Both the position numbers and the translations under genes were made by a program. Positions 1 to 12,228 of a DNA stretch of 64,000 nt are shown one piece after another (position 1 is the stretch's first letter; each line of letters opens with the position of its first letter). The stretch comes from Plecoglossus altivelis (lineage: Eukaryota > Chordata > Actinopteri > Osmeriformes > Plecoglossidae): positions 7,177,422-7,241,421 of the forward strand of contig BROE01000005.1 in assembly GCA_036571765.1 (NCBI GenBank), in the 5' to 3' direction. The notes beneath the pieces are model-generated. The model made no database searches. It was not told where the DNA came from and worked only from the letters and a program-made list of their open reading frames with translations.

Positions 1-963
1 GGGACCTATCATACACTGCCCTGGAGGGGGGCTAGGGTAGCACACAATCCCTGAGAGAGGGGGGGGCATTTCTGGGGGGATTGGGACTAAACACCACTAC
101 AGTTTCAAGGACGCTTGCTGGGATGAGCAACGTGAACGTGGTTTTCGGGTGCTGCGTCTTTGTAAAACACAGTGGTTTTTCTGTGGATGCAGATGCCAAA
201 TGAAGCTTGGGTGAACCTCACGCTTGTGCTGAAGGAAGACGGCATTAGGCAATGAGTTGTGAGCAGAACTTGCTGGATTTGGGGTTGTCAAACAAGTTAG
301 TCGTGGACACGTTGCTCGAGACGCGATCGTTTCCAGAGCAGGTTTGGATCGCCGGGGGAAAGTGAGTTTCTCTTCAGAAAGTTCTGGCCTGTGTCCATCC
401 AGTTTGGACCGGTCTGGCCTTGTGTGAGTACTCATGCAGCTTATGAGACGGTCGGTCATGGTTTTGGCCATGCTCGTCATGCCGGCAGTCCTGCACAGGA
501 GTCCCCATAGGGCCCCTGGCCACGCTGGGCTCCGCAGCCTCCAGCACCCCTGGTGTAGGAGGCTGCAGGCTGGAGCCCCAGGAACGCAGCAGGACCCCCC
601 TGCTTGGAGGGGCCCTCACAGCAGGGCACACACATGTAACCACATGCTTCACAGTGAGTACAGTGTGGTATCATCACACACGGTCGTCCTATGGCTGATT
701 GTCGATTCGTTCATTGTTTTGTTTGTGTTTCTTAATGGTAAAGGATGACGGTTAATTGACTGACTGACTTAGTTCTTTATTTCAAACCGTGTGCAGAGCA
801 TTGTCAACACAGTACACATTATTACCAATAAACACAACTCAATCAGGGGGATGAGACAAAATATGTCGGCAAATGCTGATCCTTTCAAAGCTCTGGGCTC
901 TCCAAGCTCTCTGCTTTCACTGCCAAGACGGATTTGTCGTTTCTCCTGTGTGTGAGCGCTTTG

Positions 964-1195
964 GTACTCAAGGTCACAAGGGAGAAAGAGATGGTAGAGA
1001 GGGAGAGACTGATGGGAGAGAGAGATGGTAGAGAGTGAGAGACTGATGGGAGAGAGGGAAAGAGAAATGGGAGAAAAGGAGAGAGAGGGAGAGAGAGATG
1101 GGGGAGAGCGATGGGCGAGGGAGAAAGAGATGGGAGAGAGATGAGAGCGAGGGCGAGAGATGGGGGAGAGGTAGAGAGGTGGGAGAGAAGGAGAT
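964..1195 (+). repeat. GA-rich imperfect polypurine repeat
   Basis: About 230 bases are almost entirely A and G, built from GAGA runs broken by GATGG. A block containing GAGAGACTGATGGGAGAGAG recurs with a 34-base offset (starting near 1003 and 1037). On the opposite strand it gives Ser/Leu/Pro-rich open frames that are repeat translations, not genes. Confidence 0.85.
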
Positions 1196-1900
1196 CATGT
1201 GCTGTGTGGGAGTGGCTTCCTGCTAGGTCAGACAATATGTCTCAAATGAAGCGCTACCATTGGCGAGAATACCAGATGGAAAACAAACTGTTAAATTTCG
1301 TAGGATAAATAGATGGATGAACTGATATTGTAAACAGACTGAATATAAACGACGAGGCCTTCATTGAGATGATTTGAACACTTTTCTTTTTTTCTCACGT
1401 AAAATGATCCGAGTTAATTGCGCTTTTTGGTGAGATGAGGTTCTTGGAAATTTCAGTTCTCTTGTTATGAACAAATCACAATCCCAGATCTTCTGAAACA
1501 CACTGTAAGCCGTTGTGACACACTGCTTGCTCGTAATTTCCTAAAGGAAACCTTTTGGATTCATGAGGTATTTTTCAGCTTGTACTTCAAAAAATGAAAA
1601 TAAAATGGGGATTTTTTCGATAGTCTGTGCATTCAGGCTTTAGGACCGTTCCAGAGTAACGCTGCGTCAGAGCTTACTGATGCGCCTAGGAATGGTGGCG
1701 ATGAGAAAAGTGGTATGAGAATGAAGACACATGATGGAGTCGGAGTGACAGTCGGCTCGGCATGTTTTTTTCCCAACGATTTTAAATCTTCGCCTAGAGA
1801 CCTGTTGGTCATTATTGACTTTCTTTCTCCTAACGGCTCTTCTCTTAACGACAATGCCGCATACGTCCATTACCTTGTGACTGTGTGAAGTGTAAATTCG

Positions 1901-1917
1901 CCCCCCCCCCCCCCCCC
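1901..1917 (+). repeat. poly(C) homopolymer
   Basis: A run of 17 consecutive C bases. The true length is likely uncertain because homopolymers of this length are commonly mis-sized in assemblies. Confidence 0.9.
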
Positions 1918-2789
1918 ATTAACATTAATTATTCGATAAGGATTTGGATTTTAGTGGTGTTGAATGGTGCAATGATATGGTCTTTCAAATCTTTTACATG
2001 ACACATTCAGTTTAAATACAGATACAAATGTTTATTAATAGCCTACATACTTTCAATATCAATATTAAGAAGCCTACACATGTTTTAAAAACACAGTCAG
2101 TGTATTGAATGTATAAAGGACTAGGGATATGATTTAACCTCCCTCATTTCATTTGAAGTATCGAATGTAATAGAAGCTCCTCTCTAGCTAATTTTAGACT
2201 ATAATTCCTACATATAATGTTTTAAAGTAGCTCGAGATTAACATCTTTGATCGTTGTTAGGGGGAATTGATTCCGCATAATCGCCTTTAAAATTTAATTT
2301 TAACTGGCTTCGAATGAAAGCCTATTATACCCTAGTTGTGTGCCTGGGGTAAAAGAACAGTTGGATAACCAGACACAAATCTTAAAACAACAAAAACCTT
2401 TATAACTGATTGTTTAAGTATTCAGCGAATCTGAGAGAACATTTGATGATTACATCTTTGTCTATTTTGGTCTGTGTTTTAAATCTTTTTCTATTTGTTG
2501 CAAACCTGACACCAGGCTATCATTAACAGGCCTACTGCTTTTCTGAGAATCAGGTGCTAATAATTTTGGGGGAAAAATGTTTGAAGTCATATGACTAAAC
2601 CTCTCAAAGTCAAAAGAAAAAGGACCAACAAATACATTTATGTATTGTGTCACATAATGAATGATTATCATTCAGCAAAATAGCCCGAATCTGTAATCTA
2701 GTTGGATTTAACAAAATAGTGGACGGAAATGTGTGGGCTATTCAGCATGCTGTTTCCCGTCACCTCTGTGAGGCAGACAGGAGAGCTTT

Positions 2790-3747
2790 GACAGTTCCCA
2801 GCTCCGCTGAGCTCGGATCCAGACGGGAAGAGGTTAACTTCTTCTTCGGAAAACCCCATTGTTCAGTCCGTGAAGGGGGGAGAATGGCACATACCATTTG
2901 ACGAGGCATTCAGCTCCAGTGAATGAAATGCTGTGAATGCGAATTCGAATCCCCCCTGTCCGAGGTGAAGGGGTCCGCGGCGCATACAGGGGTTCAAATA
3001 GTCAAAATAAGCTGTTGGCGTAAAACTTGGATAACCCCGAGACCACTTGGATTCTGTTTCAATTGCCACTGATCTTAATCGGAAAAGTGATGAAAAAGTT
3101 GGCGTGAATCATCACCGATGGATGTGGAATTCAAAGTGTCCGGCTTTTAACCGCTGTGGATAGAGCGCAAACTTCACAAGTTCCCGTCTCCGGTGACAGA
3201 TTCAAAAACCGACTGAAATCATGTGAGATGCTTTCTACGGAATGATTCAATACACAAACGGACGTGCAACTTTTAAACGCATATCCTTATGGACTGCTCT
3301 GTCATCCTGAAAGAGTATTCACAGCAATACTTTTTATTCCATCTGTCAGAGGGCTGGAACATTTAAACTGGATAGCCTAAGAGAACGCACTTGCCAGTTG
3401 AACCAAGAGCGACTGAGTCGGGATGATTATCTGCTGGAATAGAGTCCTTGTAAAGAAAACTCTCTATAGCTTTTGAACCCGTTTTTTTGCGTTTGTTATT
3501 TTGTCCGTGTTTTTATACATACATTTTGTTTGTTTTTTACTGAATTACCATGCTTCACTCTTCTGGAAACACAGGAATTGTGTTCCCAAACAAATAGAAC
3601 CAGGAGAACACGTTAGATTTTTTCCCCCTAAATTCTGAAATTATTTTTGGCATTTCATGTCAAGATTATGAAGGAGCGGATGGTTCAAGTATTTCAAGAA
3701 TAATTTGGATTACTTGAGACATTGTATCATTCAAGAGACGTTAAATA
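2790..3747 (+). promoter_or_regulatory. robo2 proximal promoter and 5' untranslated leader (boundaries inferred)
   Basis: This stretch lies directly upstream of the start codon at 3748. It is less repetitive than the rest of the window and has scattered CpGs (for example around 2800-2990). No clear TATA box or transcription start could be fixed, so the division between promoter and leader is not known. The last 460 bases contain five short upstream ORFs: 3289-3366 (25 codons), 3423-3476 (17), 3550-3597 (15), 3657-3671 (4) and 3668-3703 (11). All close before the main ATG. An in-frame TAA sits at 3742-3744, so translation of the receptor cannot begin upstream in this exon. Robo leaders are often long; the leader call is inference from position and uORF content. 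Confidence 0.5.
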
Positions 3748-3805
3748 ATGTCTCCAACATCAATTGGAATTGTGTTATTATTTGGATTTCTCCATGTGAG
3801 CTCAG
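3748..3805 (+). CDS. robo2: robo2-type receptor, coding part of exon 1 (signal peptide)
   Basis: The 58-nt coding segment reads MSPTSIGIVLLFGFLHVSS plus one base of the next codon. It is a typical cleavable signal peptide with a hydrophobic core (IGIVLLFGFL). It resembles the short signal-peptide exon of vertebrate ROBO2, which shares the LL-x-GFL-x-V spacing, and is unlike the ROBO1 start. The ATG has A at -3 and an in-frame TAA two codons upstream, so this start is well bounded. The exon ends TCAG|GTAAGA at 3805/3806, a consensus donor in phase 1, matching the phase expected for the join to the Robo Ig1 exon. Robo proteins are single-pass neuronal receptors for Slit. Identification rests mainly on exon 2 downstream in the same orientation. 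An internal GTGAGC at 3796 could act as a weaker alternative donor. Confidence 0.72.
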
Positions 3806-5010
3806 GTAAGACACATCTTTCGAAGCACTCCAGGTCTATGATTTAGAAAATAATAGCACTCAGAGCTTTTTCAAAGTCGAATATCTTCATAAGCCTACCC
3901 GTTTCGTTGATCCTCAGATGGTAGAAATTACTTTAATTGTTACCCTTTTGTCTAATTAAGATGTCTAAATATAGCATAATGTAACTGATAGACCTGTATT
4001 AAGTGTGCGACCTTAAACATACGTGTGCAGACAAGTATAGTTTAGACCTGTTGTTTAAACATCATACAAGACATGAACTATCAACACGGTGAACCTACAC
4101 AATATTCGACAGTGTGCCATTCAGGCAGGTCGTTTAAAAAGTAGCAACACTTATGTGTCAATGCAAACTTAAAGCGGCCCTGGAACGTGCGACTACTTTC
4201 AGTATAGTGCAAGGAGCAATGTTTGCGTGTGTGAGACACTCTTCGCAGAGGTGTCTATATAGGCCTGGGTCAAGATGGCTGGCCTTTTCCACGTCTCTTG
4301 TCTCCCTGTTACGAGGTAACAAATAGCTGCCATCCCTCGGAGGTCGTCGAGAAATGTGAGCTTAGGGAAGAATCTTCAAAAATACGTTGATTTTGTGTGG
4401 GATAATACGCCTAAACGTTAGATATATTTAAACGTCATTGATCGTTAAACACACACTTTTAGTTGACTAAGTCAGTTTACTACAGAAGAATGTCCTGTGC
4501 AATAGGCAGGACTACTTCATGACTTATGCAGTATATCTTTGCCTGTGTAATTATCCATAAGTCATATGTAATTGTTTGCAAGTAGAAACCTGAAAAGAGT
4601 GTCACACAATGACTTGCACTAAAGGTTTACTCCCTTAGATGGACAGAAATATGTCAAACCTAGTCTTGCTTTACGATCATGGAATGGTGTTTATGCCAAT
4701 AATGTAGAAAAAAGAATACAGTTTATATTCTAAAATAAATCAAAACATTGGGTAAACAGGTCATTTCGTTGTTGTTTTTTTGGTCTACCTTCCACTTGCA
4801 CAGGTTAATGTAGCTACTCCAGCCTTGCACACGTTGTGACTGAACACCCCAGGCAGACAAGTATGTGTTGGCCTCTGTATCAGGCTGTGTGCCTGTGTAT
4901 GTACAGGGCTTTGTCATCTCTGAGCCCAATGTGGGTCTCACTTCCTGATTGGTTTCCTGAATTGCATCCTGGTTTTTCTGTGCTGCTAAGTGAGCTGTGA
5001 CTGATATATC

Positions 5011-5052
5011 TATATATGTGTGTGTATATACATATATACACACACATATATA
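5011..5052. repeat. Perfect inverted repeat of alternating AT/GT (cruciform or Z-DNA candidate)
   Basis: The left arm 5011-5030 (TATATATGTGTGTGTATATA) is exactly complementary to the right arm 5033-5052, with a two-base CA spacer. The whole element alternates purine and pyrimidine. Such elements can extrude as cruciforms or adopt Z-DNA. It probably arose by microsatellite expansion. Confidence 0.9.
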
Positions 5053-5063
5053 TGTATATATAT

Positions 5064-5168
5064 CTAGAGAGAGACAAAGAGAAAGAGAGAGAGAGAGAGA
5101 GATAGGAGAAAGGTAGAGAAAGAGATGAGAGAGACGGGGGAGAGAGAGAGAGAGAGAGGGAGAGCGAG
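5064..5168 (+). repeat. GA microsatellite
   Basis: Imperfect (GA)n, about 100 bases, immediately after the AT/GT palindrome. It is interrupted by AAAG, GGAG and ACGG motifs. Confidence 0.9.
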
Positions 5169-6518
5169 CATGTTTGTTTGAATGTAGGGACTGCTAGATG
5201 AGGAAGCGGTGTAGTGTTTGAACAAGTGCCTGCAGGGAGAGGGGCCAGGGGTTATGGAGCAGGACAGCGACTTGGAAGTCTCTTGTCCTGAGCCTGGCTT
5301 GGATGGGAGTGCATGGGTGTAATTGGACTGAGGATGAGTCTAACTGGAGCAGAGACTGACGTCTTGAAGCTGAAATCTCCCCCGTCTGTCTGAGGGCAGA
5401 GAAGAGAGGGACCTCCAGACTGCAGGGTCTCTAGTTACCGACCATGGCTGTGGGATGTCTGTGTTATCTGGGGACAGGCGTGAGAAGGGGAGACGTGTGA
5501 GAAGCACCAACAGCACGCTGACAGAGCTGGAATAGTCAGCAGATGCTGGGGATTTGCCCAGGATTAGGCTGAAGCTAAATGAAATGAGTTTTGCCAGCTT
5601 TTAAAACAGCACGCTAATAGCAGTTCCGTAAACATTGATGATAAGATTTCCTGACAGGCTCTCTGATTTCTTTGCTTACCTCACCTACTGTAAAAAAAAT
5701 AATTTTCAATCATTTACATGTCATATCAGAAGCCAAATAGCTTTGTTATTGGTCTGTGTGTGTGTGTGTGAGAGAGAGAGGCGATCTTTGCCCTCCCCAG
5801 ACCTGTGATGACTTGCAGGTGAGTCTGAAGGCTGTAAATTGATGGGCACATCCATCACGTCATTCCCTTTATCAGGTGATTCATTCTGTTGCCACACTCT
5901 TAATGATTCTTATCTCAGCCTATATTCTCTGCTTCAGCTGCCCAGCAGGCTGTTCTTCCCTTAAGAATCCTGTTAAGATTCCACTGAGATACACGTACGA
6001 CTGTACGCACTGAGAACTCCCAGTTCATTTGGAAACTTTTTTTTCTTCTTCTTTTAGAGACAATATGTTTTGTAAGATAAGGGGGGGTTCATTTCAGGTT
6101 TAGACTACATTCTTATAGACTCAGCACAGATCCAGTCCCTGTTCCTGGATTCTTCTGGGTCTGGAAGGTCAGGAATTGTTTCTGTCTGCTGTCCAGCATT
6201 CCACAGTCTCCTCCCTGCTGTCTACGCTCTGCAGCTGATAGGCCACTGTAGGTGTGAGGAGTGTGTGTATGTGTGTGCGTCACAGGCAAGGTGTTAGTGA
6301 AGGTGCGGGGAAGAGGGCAGTTCTATTCATCAGCTAGGGGCCCAGCGGCCCCGAGCATTTGAGTTCCTGACAAATTGACCCTTAAGTGTAGATAATAAAT
6401 TGTATTTCCCGCCCCCACCCTCCCCTCGGCTGGGGTGTGACAGGCCACAGCAGGCTCCTCGGCCAATTAACAACCGCAGCTCACAGGTGAGCCTTATCCA
6501 CGGCTCCTCGCTCTTTCA

Positions 6519-6523
<5 letters not shown>

Positions 6524-6568
<45 letters not shown>

Positions 6569-6584
6569 TCTCTTCTTTCTTCCT

Positions 6585-6616
<32 letters not shown>
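6524..6616 (+). repeat. CT microsatellite
   Basis: About 90 bases of (CT)n with a TTCTCTTCTCTTCTTTCTTCC interruption in the middle. The Ser/Leu open frame across it is a repeat translation. Confidence 0.9.
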
Positions 6617-7009
6617 GAATGCAAGTTCTATATACAGCAGTTCCAGTTTTCGAAACTAGCTATCTCTTCTTGTTTTGCAGAATAGATTTTTATTTCACAG
6701 AGGGATAGTTAGTTCATAGTAGGATACAAGTGGCCAACCTTAAGGCGGGTGTGTTGGACCCTGACAAACGATAATTGGTGTCACACCTTGGTGAGGTGAC
6801 AAGATCCAGCTCCTTCACTTAAACCGCACTCCATTAATCTGCTCTAATCCTAATCGAGGCTAGAGTACATGCTGAGATCCTGGATTAGGGCGTCTCAGTC
6901 AGAACGTGTCGGTGAGGTGATGCTGCTGGCCAGTGGAATGGAGCGGGCGGGTTCATGTCCTGTGTGTTTGCGCTCCATAGGGCGTGGGAGGGGAGAACAG
7001 GTCAGGGTT

Positions 7010-7210
7010 AAATCACCAACTCACACCAGTCATTAGTGACGGACTAAATAAACATTTCAAAGCAGTTTGTTTGAAGGAGATAAATGTGGCGGTGACTACT
7101 AATGATCTGTTTCCCCCCACAAATACTCTTCCTTTAATGAGCCTAAAAGAGCTCCTTAATTGGATTAATTAGTAGATCCATTTGACGTCAATAGTCAGTA
7201 ATTTGCCAGG
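7010..7210 (+). promoter_or_regulatory. Candidate enhancer-like segment (homeodomain and CRE sites)
   Basis: An AT-rich, non-repetitive stretch in intron 1. It contains a TTAATTGGATTAATTAG cluster at about 7156-7172 (overlapping TAATTR homeodomain cores) and the palindrome TTGACGTCAA at 7182-7191, which includes the full CRE TGACGTCA. Nothing here codes. The call is inference from motif clustering only; short motifs occur by chance. Confidence 0.25.
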
Positions 7211-7292
7211 GCTGCTGCGGCACTGATAAGCTCTTCTAATGGAAGACACGGAGGACTGAGATGGTCCAGATAATTGTGTGAGGCTGAGGAAC

Positions 7293-7373
7293 CCTCCCAC
7301 GCCCTCCCCACGCCCTCCCCCACGCCCTCCCCACGCCCTCCCCACGCCCTCCCCACGCCCTCCCCCTCCCCCT
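7293..7373 (+). repeat. 11-bp C-rich minisatellite
   Basis: The unit GCCCTCCCCAC starts at 7301, 7312, 7324, 7335, 7346 and 7357, a period of 11 with one 12-base step. About 6.5 copies, fading into CCCCCT. Confidence 0.92.
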
Positions 7374-7430
7374 CAGCACAGCTTGGTATTTTAAACCCCT
7401 GAAGAATGCGCCTGCACCTCTTCTCAGACA

Positions 7431-7501
7431 GGTGGGGGGGCTAAGGATCGGGGGGTTGGGGGGGGGCTAGGGGTTGGGGGCTAGGGGTCGGGGGGGGGGG
7501 T
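7431..7501 (+). repeat. G-run tract, G-quadruplex candidate
   Basis: Repeated runs of 4-12 G are separated by CTA, TT or TC linkers over 70 bases. More than four G-tracts lie close together, the usual requirement for a G-quadruplex on the + strand. It lies 60 bases after the C-rich 11-bp array. Confidence 0.85.
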
Positions 7502-9640
7502 ATGGGCCACCGGCCATGTGGTCAGTAGTTAAGATCTTATTTAGTTGATGTTGTTGTGTCAGACTGGGCTCAGGGTGCTGCATGGTCTGGGCTAACGCTG
7601 GGTCTGGGCGAGGAGCAGGAGAGAGCTCCACGCTTGGGCAGTCTTACAGTAGTAGTGCCTCCACTGTCTACTGCCATGCTCTGAATCCATATGTTCAGTT
7701 CTCACATGTCAGTGAGCAGAGCTGATGGGTTTTACATTGACGTTTGGGCTGGGAGGACAAGCGTTTGGTATTAGAGCTGCGTGTTGAGTTGATAAATGAC
7801 ACGTCTGCAGTGGATTGATGACGCTGGCTGGACTTGGGCTCAGTTTACCATGAGATGTTTGGAAAGGAGGCGCGTCTCCGCGTTTGTTGCAACAAGCAGT
7901 CTTACTCTCAGCAGACGACTAGCTGTGTGCAGCCGCTCTATACCATTGTATACAATAACAAAAATAAAATCTATTTGAACTGCAAACCCAACTGTTCATT
8001 TTCATCCTGAGTTTCTTTCACGCTTTCCTCCCATTCAAGTGGAGCGGCTTGGGTGGAAAAAAAAGGAGGAGAAAGAGAGGGAATGCTGTCATCCCCATTC
8101 CTCCTTCACCCCTCCCCCCTTTTTGTTTTGGCCCAGTTTTTAAGACTTGCCTTTTTTTGTGGCTGGTCAGCACAGAGTCTATGGGAGAGAAAGCAGGCCG
8201 ACATGCAGAAAGACCCTGTGGGGACTGGACGGGGGAGCAGCATTGTGTCGTCTATACAGAGCGATTGTGAGGCGTGGAGGAGGGGAGGGGATGTTCATGA
8301 AGGACTGAGGGTGTGTGTTTGTGTGTGTGTGTGACAGAGAGAGCGAGAGACAGGGAGGGGGGTATACTAAAGCTGCCCTAGGGTGTGGAAAGGGGGTGAT
8401 GAGGGGGGAGGAGGGGGGACAGAGAGAAGTCCCACATGTGTGAGACACCAGCTCAGGGACCGGCTCTTGATCTGGCTCCCTGCTCACGCTGCATCTCCCT
8501 CTCCTTCCCCACGGGCTCTGAATGTGCTGATGGGGAAGATAGAAGGGTCAACTGGGAAGGAAGGGCACCGGGGGAGGGCGAGGGAGGAGGGAGGAGGGGG
8601 GTTAGGATGGACATGCTGAAGAGTTTGGCGGTCATTCTGCTGAGCACATGGGAGAGCGGAGAGCCATGCGGTTCTGCTGGTTTTGGCTGGGCCGGGTGGA
8701 TTTAAATAGTGTCAGGATATCCCAGAGGCTAGCCCTGGACCTGGGCTTTGTAGTGGTGGTGAAGCCATACTTCCACCAGGTGTTCTGATTCCTAGGAAGA
8801 GCGAGACTTCTGGATGAGATTAAGGACAGGCTTTTTCAGTTTCTCCCCAGTTTCCTTCCCTTCTGGTTGTTCATTCCATCGGAGGGGCCTGGATAGCTTT
8901 TCTATCTGCTTAGTGTAATTGAGGAAACCATGGCCACAACATCTGTGTTAGGAGGTTAATGGTACTATGCCGGTACCGGTAATTGATACTATGCTTCCAA
9001 GGCTAACTCAGAGCTTAATCAGCAACTTTTTCTTCAAGTCAAGTGGGCTCCTACAGGCCTTTTCTGTCACGCTGAGAGACGCGGAAAAGAGACGGAGAGC
9101 TGTTCTGGAGATGTGAGGGAGGAGCTTGCTTTTCTTTTTAAGAAAGAGCCGGGGAGCATAATTAACCAGAAGGTGACCTTGAGTTTCACCACCCCCAGTC
9201 TAGCCGAGAAGAACCCACCATAAACCTGTAACCATGGTGAGGAGACTTCAAACAACTGGGTGTGAACCAGAAACAGCCTGTATCCATTTGAAATAGCTGC
9301 CATGTCTAACTTTGTGTTTCGTTTCCCTGCATTCTTCTGTGCAGGAACTCTGAAGTGACATTTGAACACAATGGTGTGCAAGGATATGAACAGGACTAGC
9401 GAAGGTTTCTTGAATGGCTTTCATGGCCCAGATAAAACACCAGTGCTACAGTGTATCATGCTGCTTACTCGCTATAGAATAACATACAATAACCCTTTAT
9501 GTCTGCTGGCAGCCTGATATATTTATATGATTATTGCAGCTGGATATGCAGTCTGTCAAATGGCTTTTTAACAGCAATTGTCGCTACTTCCCTGCCGGTG
9601 ATGCTATTTATCACTCATCACTGTCAGGCACAACGATGTC

Positions 9641-9641
9641 T

Positions 9642-9706
<65 letters not shown>

Positions 9707-9726
9707 GTCTTTCTTTCTTTCTCTCA
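9641..9726 (+). repeat. CT microsatellite
   Basis: About 85 bases, mostly perfect (CT)n, ending in CTTTCTTTCTTTCTCTC. Confidence 0.92.
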
Positions 9727-10100
9727 GCTATGTGGCTATGAAAGCCCTAATTGAATAACGATCGCAGTTTGTGGCTTGAAGCCAGCATCTTCATGCCTTT
9801 AGCACTAAATAGCTTTTATGTTCAGTTCCACTGTCAGTAGATCTGAAATATGGTCTAAGCTGTAGCTCAGTGAGGAAAAGCTGTATTAGGTGAACATTAA
9901 GTAATCCCTTGTAGTAGAGGCACAAAACAGCCGATGCACTTTGACCTTACTGAGCTCCAGCCAGCGCATTACATTCTGCAACGGCATTGTGGTCGTTCTG
10001 AATGGTTCTCTACGTGATGGTACCAGTTTCTCACATTGTGGTCATCTCAGGTCACAAGAACCTATCTAGTTTCTTTCTGTTATTGGTGATCATGAGGATG

Positions 10101-10115
10101 CTTCTCTCTCTCTGT

Positions 10116-10158
<43 letters not shown>

Positions 10159-10190
10159 TCTCTCTCTCTGTGTAGTCCTCTCCCTCTCAG
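10101..10190 (+). repeat. CT microsatellite with duplicated TGTAGTCC insert
   Basis: The (CT)n run is interrupted twice by the same TCTGTAGTCCTC / TGTGTAGTCCTC block, near 10112 and 10170. This suggests tandem duplication of a repeat segment. Confidence 0.88.
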
Positions 10191-11289
10191 TGGCAGAGAA
10201 AGACCTTCTGTGGGTTTTTAGGCAGATGTCTTGAATTGTCTGGAGCTGTCATCGCATAGAAGCACTGACAGATGGGACACAGCAGAGGACACAGTGAACG
10301 TAGACGACCTGCCGTTCTCATCCTCTAGCTGAGCGAGGAGCAGTTAGTTGGCTGCTGGTCTGGTGATGGGGACAGTTACTGCGTTTGGTGGAGGGATGGA
10401 GGTGGTGAGTAGGTGCTGGGGATCAGAACGACTGGCCAGACCTCGTCTGGAGCAGGAAATGTCTTTTTAATGCCAGACTGGGCACCCTCTCCCTGCTACG
10501 GATGACTAGAAAAGGCCTCTTGGCAAAATGTGCCCCTTCATTAATTTTGACCAAATATTGACTCACAAGGCATGCGTTTCTTCTTTTTTTTTTCTTTTCT
10601 CTTCTCTACACTGGGATTGGTGTAGTTTGGGGCCAGTTTTTTCGTTCCAGTGTGCTGGACTGAGCCCATGCCCTGCTCAGCAGTACCAAGTTAGTGTCTT
10701 TGACACTGGGCCACAGAAGCAACTGGCTCCTCTAAGTCTCAACCTAGTAGGCCCACCGGAGCCCAGTCTGCCACCACAAGCCCTCGCATCAACGTCCTCA
10801 CAGTCATTCACACACGTCTGCCCACATGCATGCATAAACACGCTGACACTTTGATGCTATTGTGCCAATCTTGTACACCCCCCCCCCCCCACCCTTCCCC
10901 GTTAACCTCTTGGCACCAAAGAAGATGTGTCGAGATTCCTCCCTCAGACATTACTGCTCTAACCTTGACCGAACACCGGAGCTGAAATTCCTCTCCAACA
11001 CCCAGCTGTCTGAGATTTGTTTCAGAATGTGTTTGCTGGACATTTAGAATAACCCATAAGCTGTTAAGGTCACCAGTCTAGCGGACACATATACTGTGAT
11101 GTAACCCGGCACCCATGCTGTAGCGGAGCCTATCTACTCCAGCCATCGCCTAAATAGCATTTAAAAAGCATTAGGTGTTTTCGGGCCCATGTCCATTCCC
11201 TCTGGCAGCCCTTCACAGTGCTCTCTGTTGCTGGCACGTGGCCCAAGTGCCGTACTCTCTGTGCCAGCTGAGCATGCTGCTTGTTCTGA

Positions 11290-11415
11290 CCCCTCCCCTT
11301 CCACCCCCGCCACCCCCTCCACCCTGCTCCACCCCCCTCCAACCCCGCCTCCCCCTCTAACCCCTACACCCCCTCAACCCCCTCCACCCCACTCCACCTC
11401 CCTCCACCCCCCTCA
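11290..11415 (+). repeat. C-rich (CCCCTCCAC-like) tract
   Basis: About 125 bases of CCCTCCACC and CCCCCTCAACC variants without a strict period. The Pro/Thr-rich open frame here is a repeat translation. Confidence 0.85.
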
Positions 11416-12228
11416 CTGTGTCAAAAGAATATAGATCCTGCAGTAAGGAGTGGAGCACCAGAGCGCTGCACTGTTGACAGGAATCAGTGGACACTGAGCG
11501 ATCAGTCACTATACTGTGTACTACAGCTGATAGTGTCTGATGCCAGTGAGCATAGGACTGCCCTGGTTCTGGAAGAGTCCACGCTTCAGAGTCCCCAGAT
11601 GCTGGTCAGAGTCATTAACTAATCCCTGAAAGAGCTGTTTGTTTGTTTGAGTGGTTAATAGTTTGCTTTGCTGAGGCTGTCCTTGAGTAGTCCCTGTTGA
11701 GATTCCTGGACCCTTCTTACATCAAGCAGGTTTTCAGCTGAGGGACTCTATATATACTGCAAATCCCCTGTTGGGAAATAAATGCTCCAGCATATTCAAT
11801 TACACAGCTCCCCTCCCCTACTTCTCCTATGCTTTGATGTACCTTTGGGAGCCCACTGGTCAAACCTTGTTAAAGCTTGGCAGTGCTGGGAAACAAGGCG
11901 TGATTTCTCCCCTGGTTGTCCTCCTCCTCCGTCTCCGCCGTGTGTCCAGACCTCCCCTCTGCTGCATGTCTCCCTCGTGGAGCAGGTCTGCTGTCTGGAT
12001 CACGTTTTAATTACAGCTCTGCTGCTGTGCTTGTGGCGCGTGTTGAGTGAAGGACATGCGTGGCGTCTGCATCCCTGCTCTCCCCTGAGAGGCTGTTTGG
12101 CTCCCCCAGCCTGTGCCATCGGGCTGGGTGTATTCATATACAGAACCAACAGATGTCAAGGTGGAGCTGGGGAGCTTGGTGTGGAGACAGAGACGTATGA
12201 GGCGCAGGGAAAGACCGGAAGAGAGCGA

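Larger units (their letters stand above)
1..2790. other. 5' flanking, non-coding sequence
   Basis: No gene can be supported here. The stretch is AT-rich from about 1250 to 2720 and has only short chance open frames. It contains a polypurine microsatellite near 960-1195 and a run of 17 C at 1901-1917. It lies upstream of the robo2-type first exon, so it may contain distal regulatory sequence, but no recognisable conserved element or neighbouring gene is visible. Confidence 0.6.

Noticed and set aside
3748..3795. Use of the internal donor GTGAGC at 3796 to repair the exon 1-2 frame
   Set aside because: It gives phase 0, and no AG near 18036-18054 then yields the Ig1 frame, so it does not explain the lesion.
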